From Cymodocea nodosa (taxonomy: Eukaryota > Streptophyta > Magnoliopsida > Alismatales > Cymodoceaceae), in NCBI GenBank assembly GCA_036874045.1, contig CM072337.1, forward strand, positions 6,882,001-6,946,000: 64,000 nt of DNA. Direction: 5' to 3'. Of this stretch, positions 57,268 through 64,000 are shown one piece after another (the first letter of the stretch is position 1; each line of letters begins with the position of its first letter). The position numbers and the translations under genes were made by a program. The notes below the pieces were generated by a model that saw only the letters and a list, made by a program, of their open reading frames with translations, was not told where the DNA came from and ran no database searches.

Positions 57268-57974
57268 ATGGCATATGGTTATGCTCAAAGATTTATGAAA
57301 CCTGTAGTTAGCATATGTGAATTCTGCAATTTGGAAGGTCACGACATTTCTGATTGTTTGAAACTTAGACGATTGCGGATGGTTAGATCACATGAACAAT
57401 AAATGAATTATCTTCAATATAATAGAGCTAAGTATAAGAATCCTATGGTTTACCCAACTGATGGTCATCTTAGAATATTGATATCATTTACGAAACTGAA
57501 AAAGTCATAATGAAAATTGATCAAAAATTGAATGTAATGGGATTAGATGATCTAGAAAGAAAACTAAAAGTATTGGATGAATATATAATGAAATTACAAG
57601 TTATGTAATAGGAAAACACAAATGAAAACTTTAATGTTACAGATCTACATAATTTGCAAGACATACAAACAAAAGAAAATGCTAATGCAATAGAATTTAA
57701 AGAATGTAATTTAAAACTAAAAACAGTTGAAGATCATAATCACGAAAATGATATACAAGAACATCAAGAAAGTAACGAAAATCTACAAGATGTATGTATA
57801 ACATTAAGATCTAGAACTGATATACCACCAAGAATTCAAAAAGAAAATAATATGAAGGTGGATAAGAGCAAAAATAAAAATGATAATGAAAATGTAATAA
57901 CTGAAAACTTAGAAATCAATGAAGAAAAATCTGAATCTGAAAATGAGACTAAAAATGACCAACAAATCAAATGA
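57268..57974 (+). pseudogene. Gypsy-3 gag, zinc-knuckle part and linker
   Basis: From ATG 57268: MAYGYAQRFMKPVVSICEF, CEFCNLEGHDISDC (zinc knuckle), a stop at about 57400, then after a ~170-base deletion relative to gypsy-1 (the part equal to 10815-10975) the linker resumes. An open segment at 57654-57974 has an acidic coil (HNHENDIQEHQESNENLQ) and VCITLRSRTDIPPRIQ, the block preceding protease. As in gypsy-1 no capsid-like domain is present 5' of the zinc knuckle. Confidence 0.83.
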
Positions 57975-58920
57975 AAGAAAAAGAATCTTTTAAATCACAA
58001 TCATTAGCATCCTATCTTGAAAGATTACAATAAACATTTTCTAAAAAGCAAGAAAAAATTAGAGAAATTTTTGAAAAGTACAAGTTAACATTCCTTTGTT
58101 AAACTTATTACAGAAAATGCCACCTTGTGCTAAATTTCTTAAGGATTGGTGTACTAAGAAAAGAAAGTGAAAAGTTTTAAGGAAGGTCTTTTTAGCTAAG
58201 CAAAGTAGTTTTCTATTTCTGCCACAAATTCCTAAAAAGTTATCTAATCCTGGAATTCCTGTTATATTATGCAACACAGGAAATATCATTCTAGAAAGAA
58301 CCTTAATAGACCTAAGTGCAGGTATAAATGTTATGTCAAGTGATATATTTGCATCCTTAGGGTTAGAAGGCTTAATCCCTACTAGGATTGTTATTCAATT
58401 AGATAATAGAAGTATAAGATACCCTAGAGGAAAAGTAGAGGATGTCTTAATTAAAATAAAAAACTTCATATATCCTATTGATATTGTAATTTTGGATTCC
58501 CAACAAATTAAGCATAAAAATAGTGATACATCTTTAATTTTGGGAAGACCATTTTTAGCAACATCAAGGGCTGTTATTATTGTAAAATTGGAGTAATGAA
58601 GTTAGCATATGGTAATGAGGATACTCAATTAAACATTTTCAAACCAGAAAAGTTTGAGTTAGAAATGTCCTTACATATTATAGACTTTTTAGAGGACAAA
58701 GGAGATATGCTAGATGATGTGATTCAAGAAGAATTAAATAAGCAACTCAATTCTGAAACTTTAAAAGAAAGTGAAAGCATAAATATAGAAGGAGATCAGG
58801 AAGAAATTAATTTAGAAAATGATGATGTGCAATTAGGAGCCCTAGCTTTTGATGGGCAACAGTTAGAATTAAAACCTTTACCTCTTGAATTAACCTATAT
58901 ATTTCTGGAAGAAAAATGAA
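57975..58920 (+). pseudogene. Gypsy-3 protease and linker
   Basis: Uninterrupted counterpart of the gypsy-1 protease. KIREIFEKVQ, MPPCAKFLKDWCTKK, LIDLSAGINVMSSDIFASLG (active site DLGA has become DLSA), PTRIVIQLDNRSIRYPRGK, VEDVLIKIKNFIYPIDIVIL and LILGRPFLATSRAV, then a frameshift into KLAYGNEDTQL and the acidic linker (EGDQEEINLENDD) up to LELKPLPLELTYIFLEEK. It is open from 58333 to 58919 in two frames. Confidence 0.9.
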
Positions 58921-59760
58921 CATGTCCAATCATTATTGCTTCAGATTTAAAAGAGGATCAAATTGCTAAATTAAAAGATGTAGTAAAAACTTATAAAGAA
59001 GTAATAGGATGAACTATGACTAATATAAAAGGGTTAAGTGCAACTTTATGCTGTCACCACATATATTTAGAAGAGAATGCTAAACCAGTTTGAATTCCTG
59101 AGAGGAGATTAAATCCAAACCTTAAAAAAGTAGTAGGAAGGAAATAATGAAATGGTTAGATAATGACATAATTTATCCGATTTCTAATAGCTCATGGGTT
59201 AGTCCAATCCATGTAGTTCCCAAGAAATCCGAATTAACAGTTATTAGGAATGAAAGTCAAGACTTGATACCTACTAGAATTCAATCAGGCTGAAGAGTGT
59301 GTATAGACTATAGAAAGTTGAATGCTGTGACTAGGAAATATCATTTTCCCTTACCTTTTATAGATCAAATGCTAGAAAAATTAATAGGTCAAAAATATTT
59401 TTGTTTCCTAGACGGGTATTCAGGATATAACTAAGTCCCAATAGCATTAGAGGATCAAGAGAAAACAACTTTCACCTGTCCTAATGGAACTTATGCTTTT
59501 AAGAGAATGCCATTTAGATTATGTAATGCACCAGCCACCTTTCAAAGGTGTATGTAGGGCATATTTACTAGAATGACTGAAGATTTTATAGAAATATTTA
59601 TGGATGATTTTACTATTTATGGAACTTCATATGAAGTGTGTTTAAACAATTTAGACCAAGTATTAAAACGCTGTGTGGAAAAAAGTCTGGTTCTAAATTG
59701 GGAAAAATGTCACTTCATGGTTAAACAAGGAATAGTCTTGGGACATGTTGTTTCAAAGAA
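58921..59760 (+). pseudogene. Gypsy-3 reverse transcriptase
   Basis: Same blocks as gypsy-1 with more stops: VCIDYRKLNAVTRK, YFCFLDGYSGYN followed by a stop, [17 protein letters not shown] and [10 protein letters not shown], then the open frame from 59573 with EIFMDDFTIYGTSYEV (FMDD). The second half runs on into RNase H. Confidence 0.93.
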
Positions 59761-60450
59761 AGGGTTGGAAGTAGATAAAACTAAAATAGAAGTAATTTCT
59801 AATCTACTAGAATCTAAATCAGTAAAAGATATTAGATCATTTCTAAGACATGCTGGATTTTATAGAAGATTTATTAAAGATTTTAGCAAAATAGCTAGAC
59901 CTTTAACTAATCTATTAAAAGATGCCCCTTTCAACTTTGATAAAAATTGCAAAGAAGCATTTTTCAAGCTTAAAACTAGCTTAATTTCAACTCCTATAAT
60001 ACAAGCACTTGATTGGAGTCATCCATTTGAATTAATGTGTGATGCATCTGATTTTGCTGTAGGAGCAGTGTTGGGACAAAAGATAGGAAAATCTCCTAGA
60101 GTGATTCATTATGCAAGCAAAACTTTAAATGATGCTCAAGTTAGTTATACAACTACTGAAAAAGAGTTGTTAGTTGTAGTGTTTGCCTTAGAAAAGTTTA
60201 GATCATATCTAATTGGAGCTAAAGTGGTAGTATAAATGGATCATTCAACTTTAAAACACTTAATAGCAAAGAAAGAGACCAAACCTAGATTGATCCGATG
60301 GATATTATTATTACAAGAATTTGATCTAGAAATTAAAGATAAAAAAGGTTGTGAGAATGTAGTAGTAGATCATTTATCAAGATTACAAGTAGAAAAATCA
60401 AATATTGAAGTTAAGGATAATTTTCCTGATGAATAATTAATGACCATCAA
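59761..60450 (+). pseudogene. Gypsy-3 RNase H
   Basis: GLEVDKTKIEVISNLLESK, FYRRFIKDFSKIARPLTNLL, ELMCDASDFAVGAVLGQKIG (catalytic Asp present), HYASKTLNDAQ, TTEKELLVVVFALEKFRSYL, then a stop near 60233 and MDHSTLKHL where TDHS is expected. It ends with [11 protein letters not shown]. Better preserved than gypsy-1. Confidence 0.93.
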
Positions 60451-62035
60451 CACAATGACTTGGTATGCGGACATGATTAATTACTTAGTTACTGGTTTAA
60501 CACCTAAGGATTGGAATAGACAGGATAAGAAATTGTTCTTTTCAAGAAAAAATATTATTATTGGGAAGACCCATACTTATTTAAGAAATGTCCTGATCTG
60601 GTTTTAAGGAGGTGTGTTCCAAAAACTAAATATCAGAGCATATTGTCTTTCTTCCATGACTAAGCATGTGGAGGGCATTTTGGTTCAGGGAAAACTGCTG
60701 CTAAAATTCTGCAATGTGGATTTTATTGGCCAACACTATTCAAAGATACTCATAAATATTTCTTAAATTGTTTAAGATGTCAACAAATAGTAAGAATATC
60801 AAAGAGGAATATGCTGCCTCTTAATCCTATTGTTGAGGTTGAAATTTTTGATGTCTGGGGAATAGATTTTATGGGTCCATTTCCTATGTCTAATCAATTT
60901 AATTATATATTGTTGGGGGTGGATTATGTATCTAAATGGATAGAAGCTATTCCTACAAAAACTAATGACAACAAAGTGGTAATACATTTTATAAGAACTA
61001 ATATAATTGCCAGATTTGGAATACCTAAAACTATTATCAGTGATAGAGGAACTCATTTCTGTAATAGAAGTTTTGAAGCCTTAATGAAGAAATATGGAGT
61101 AAATCATAAAATTGCAACATCATATCATCCGCAAACAAGTGGGCAAGTAGAAAGTGCAAACAAACAAATTAAGTTAATCTTAGAAAAAGTAGTAAATCCT
61201 ACTAGAACAGATTGGGCTAATAGATTGATAGATGCACTTTGGACTTATAGAACTGCTTATAAGACAAGCTTAGGTATGTCACCTTTTAGGCTAGTATATG
61301 GAAAAAGTTGTCATTTACCAGCTGAAATTGAACATAAAGGTTATTGGGCATTAGGGTTTTGAAGCCTTAATGAAGAAATATAGAGTAAATCATAAAATTG
61401 CAACATCATATCATCCGCAAACAAGTGGACAAGTAGAAAGTGCAAACAAACAAATTAAGTTAATCTTAGAAAAAGTAGTAAATCCTACTAGAATAGATTG
61501 GGCTAATAGATTGATAGATGCACTTTGGACTTATAGAACTGCTTATAAGACAAGCTTAGGTATGTCACCTTTTAGGCTAGTATATGGAAAAAGTTGTCAT
61601 TTACCAGCTGAAATAGAACATAAAGGTTATTGGGCATTAAAAACTCTGAACACGAATTTAAATCAAGCTACTAAGAATAGAAAAATACAATTGATTGAAT
61701 CAGAAGAATTTATAAATGAAGCTTATTCAAAAATTGTAAGAGAAAAAGAGAAAATGAAGTTCTGGCATGACAGGAAAATTATTCCAAAAGCCTTTGAAAT
61801 AGGATAAGAAGTATATCTTTACATGACTAGACTCTATAACCATCTAGGAAAATTATGATCTAGATGGGCAGGACTTTACATAGTTTGAAATATTTATCCC
61901 TATGGAGTTATTGAAATTGAAAATCCTAAAAATCAGAATATATTTAAAGTAAATGGATAAAGACTTAGACCTATTTTGAAAATACCAAAAAGTTCTTTTG
62001 GAGTTATAGAAGAAGTAAGAGTAGAAGACTACTAG
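60451..62035 (+). pseudogene. Gypsy-3 integrase with internal duplication
   Basis: Zinc region damaged (CLNCLRCQ-type reads FLNCLRCQQ, and a stop sits where QACGG begins). The core has the full catalytic set in one open frame (60811-61361): Asp in [11 protein letters not shown], Asp in [10 protein letters not shown], Glu in [11 protein letters not shown]. Then 61071-61356 is repeated at 61357-61642, which shifts the frame, so a second partial copy ([20 protein letters not shown] to YGKSCHLPAEIEHKGYW) follows before the C-terminal [19 protein letters not shown] and FKVNG. Stops near 61805, 61857, 61886 and 61957. Confidence 0.93.
61071..61642 (+). repeat. 286-bp tandem duplication in gypsy-3 integrase
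   Basis: The two units begin TTTTGAAGCCTTAATGAAG and differ at about four positions by eye. Gypsy-1 has a single copy (16052-16337). 286 leaves a remainder of one when divided by three, hence the frameshift. Confidence 0.95.
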
Positions 62036-62757
62036 AGCTTTACTTAGTAAGAAATTACTAAAAATATATAATAAAAAAACTTTATTTAAATATAGTCACG
62101 GTTCAACCAAAAGGAATTATCAGTTTTACTGAAACATATTTTTTAAAAAAAAATCGTTGTAGTTCAACCGACAGGATCCATCGGTTTGACCGAAACATAA
62201 AAACATAAAAAAAATCTATATATTATATTTAGTTTAATGTCGGTGTTACCGAAGTATAATATAGGTTCAACCGATAGAAAAAAAAGAAAATATTTAATTT
62301 CGGTTCAACCGAGGAATATAATGGTTTGACCAAAAAAAATTTTTAAATATTGGAAAATTAAGAATCGATTAGATCGGAAATTCTTCGGTCTTGACCGAAG
62401 TAAAAAGTATTATTATATGTATTTTTATTAGATATAACTTTATAGAAAGTCCATTGAGTTATACTTAACTCAACAAACTTTCTCCGTTGAGTCTAGGATA
62501 AGTTAACAGTTTTACCTCATTGAGTTAACTATAACTCAATGGAGTACTGTAATGAAGTCCACAGACTTACTCTGTGGAGTTAACCGTAATTCCACGGATG
62601 AGAGAGTGAGAGTTTGTGTGGGAAATGACCTGATTACCTGCCTAAACTTAGAGCTTATTTATACTTAACTTAGGGTTTGGGGGCATTATCCACAGAATCA
62701 TTTAGAACTTAAACTAGTAGAGATTAGAGTGATTCCGTTCCATTGCGTAACTCCACG
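62036..62757 (+). promoter_or_regulatory. Gypsy-3 pol-ORF3 spacer: palindromes and TATA-like box
   Basis: Counterpart of 16741-17454. CGGTTCAACC and TCGGTTTGACCGA arms at about 62098-62400, GTTGAGTTA/TAACTCAA arms at 62450-62600 and TTATTTATA at 62655-62663, about 95 bases before the ORF3 ATG at 62758. Conservation of spacing between copies supports an internal promoter. Confidence 0.55.
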
Positions 62758-64000
62758 ATGGCAAAGATGACACCAAAATTCTGGGAGGTTGCAGTTGACA
62801 CTTCAAAATTTCTTAAAGATTCGGAGGAATGGCACACAAGGCAGAAAATCAGGAATATGATGAGGGAAAAAGAGCTTCAAAAGGTAGAATCTATCCTTTT
62901 TTACTGGAGGAAAGTGTTACTTGATTTAGGCATAAAAATACCTCAGATGATGGAAACTAGAATCAAAGTTGCTATGGAAGTTGTTGTAAGTAGAGAGAGA
63001 AGAATCAGGCCAAATAAGAAAGTTTCCCTAGAATTGATCCAATGTAAGTCCTAACTCTTGTTCAAAACATGCATAGGTAGACAGGCTCAGTGGGCAATTT
63101 GGGAGCAACAAAGGAAAGAAAATGAAGAACAAGCAATTGAAGAACAAGAGGAGCCGACTACTGGAAGACCTACCCTTGAGGAATAGCAGCTAGGACCTTC
63201 AGTTCCACCACAAAGGCCGTTAGAAAGAGTAGCAATTTTGGAGCCTTCTACTAAGGAAGAAATAAGAGAATTTCAAGAATTCGTTCAAATTGGAAAAGAC
63301 CAAGGAGAACCAGAAGAGTTGGTAGTAGCTATAGTACATCTAGTGTTCGATGCATAGTGCAAAAAGAGGGCTACAGAAAAGTTGAAAGCCTAATATAAAA
63401 TTAAAGTTGAACAACATCAAGAAGCCACTGCTAGACCTATTGTAAGAGGAGCTAAAGCTAGTCCTTCGAGACCAGTAATTATAGAAAAAGTTAAACAAGA
63501 AGAGCTAGTACTTGTGACTCAAAGGCCTACAGAGCCTATTTTTGTAGATTTAATCTTAGAAGAAGAAGAAGAGGAAAACCAAACACAATTAATCAGAAGA
63601 AGGAAAGGAAAAGAGATAGTGCTTGAACATCAAGAAGAGATTAAATCTGAGATGCAAATATCAATAGGGCCTGTAGAGCCGATTTTTGTAAACCTGCTAT
63701 CCGATTCTGAGGAGTAGGAGTAGCAATAGTAAGAGCAAAGAGAAGAAGAAAAACAAGCTGAAACTAATCTATAGCTTGTACAAGCAGAAGAAACAAAAAT
63801 TAGGGCAGAAGCTGATTTGCCTATAACTCCATCCCAATTTGCCACAGAATCAGAAAGAACAGTGACAATGTAGATTGGTAGTCAGGAGGAAGAAGAAAAA
63901 GAAGAAACTGAACAAGAAGCTGAACAAGTACATATGGAAAGAAATGACTCGATAGATTCCACTAAAGAGCAAGAAACTCTTCAGCAAATTTTGGAAAGAA
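62758..64000 (+). pseudogene. Gypsy-3 ORF3, N-terminal half (runs off the window)
   Basis: Start ATG 62758: MAKMTPKFWEVAVDTSKFLK, REKELQKVESILFYWRKVLL, GIKIPQMMETRIKVAMEV, then a stop at 63052 and CIGRQAQWAIWEQQRKENEE. The acidic middle follows, with the two related blocks PTEPIFVDLILEEEEE and PVEPIFVNLLSDSEE, then AEADLPITPSQFATESERT and ERNDSIDSTKEQETLQQIL up to the edge. This copy gives the best N-terminus of the family. Stops near 63185, 63355, 63390, 63715 and 63870 show decay. No recognised domain in this half. Confidence 0.75.

Noticed and set aside
1174-64000. A host gene or gene-capture event among the noncoding stretches
   Set aside because: Every stretch longer than ~300 bases could be matched to an LTR, UTR or spacer of another copy in the window, except 52624-53610, where I see nothing recognisable.

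Overview
The window reads as plant nuclear DNA made almost entirely of nested LTR retrotransposons. I see no host gene, rRNA or tRNA gene. Evidence for a plant: SIRE-like and Tork-like Ty1/copia polyproteins, an Athila/Tat-like Ty3/gypsy lineage with a tRNA-Asp-type primer site, a TRIM, solo LTRs with 5-bp target duplications, and strong AT richness. Species cannot be named. Almost every reading frame carries stops or frameshifts, so coding entries are given as pseudogenes. LTR differences are nearly all C/T and G/A transitions, the usual decay pattern of methylated plant repeats.

Layout: 1-1157 is a copia gag-protease remnant (copia D) cut by the 5' LTR of gypsy-1 (1174-10505). That LTR holds a complete-ended SIRE-like element, copia A (2034-9277, minus). 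Gypsy-1 follows on the plus strand: primer site 10513, zinc-knuckle gag 10586-11466, protease split by a copia-A-type solo LTR (11823-13324), RT/RNase H/integrase to 16740, an accessory ORF3 (17455-20222) split by an intact TRIM (18787-19327), a gag capsid-like segment (21187-21765) and a 3' UTR. A remnant and LTR of 'element B' (23129-25092) leads into gypsy-2 (ORF3, then ORF4, 25093-29046). Next come a partial copia A LTR, then gypsy-4 (minus, 30572-40416) loaded with three solo LTRs, then element B again (minus, 40417-43610) carrying a relative of ORF3. A complete Tork-like element (43611-52069, minus, TSD CACAT) sits in it and itself holds a 2.2-kb solo LTR. After copia C (53611-55189, minus) comes gypsy-3 (55190 to the window end, plus).

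The most unusual signal is in noncoding DNA. The U3 regions of several unrelated LTR families (SIRE-like A, element B, Tork, gypsy) contain arrays of the same hyphenated palindromes, with arms of the type CGGATAGTTA / TAACTATCCG, CCGTTGAGTTA / TAACTCAACGG or CGGTT-AACCG. CTTAAG and CACGTG boxes are interspersed, and the arrays stand just upstream of a TATA-like box. In the gypsy family the same module (palindromes, then TATA) recurs inside the element ahead of ORF3 and ahead of ORF4/gag. This suggests separately transcribed accessory genes under a shared regulatory vocabulary. ORF3, found in three gypsy copies and in element B, is an accessory retrotransposon gene whose function I cannot assign.
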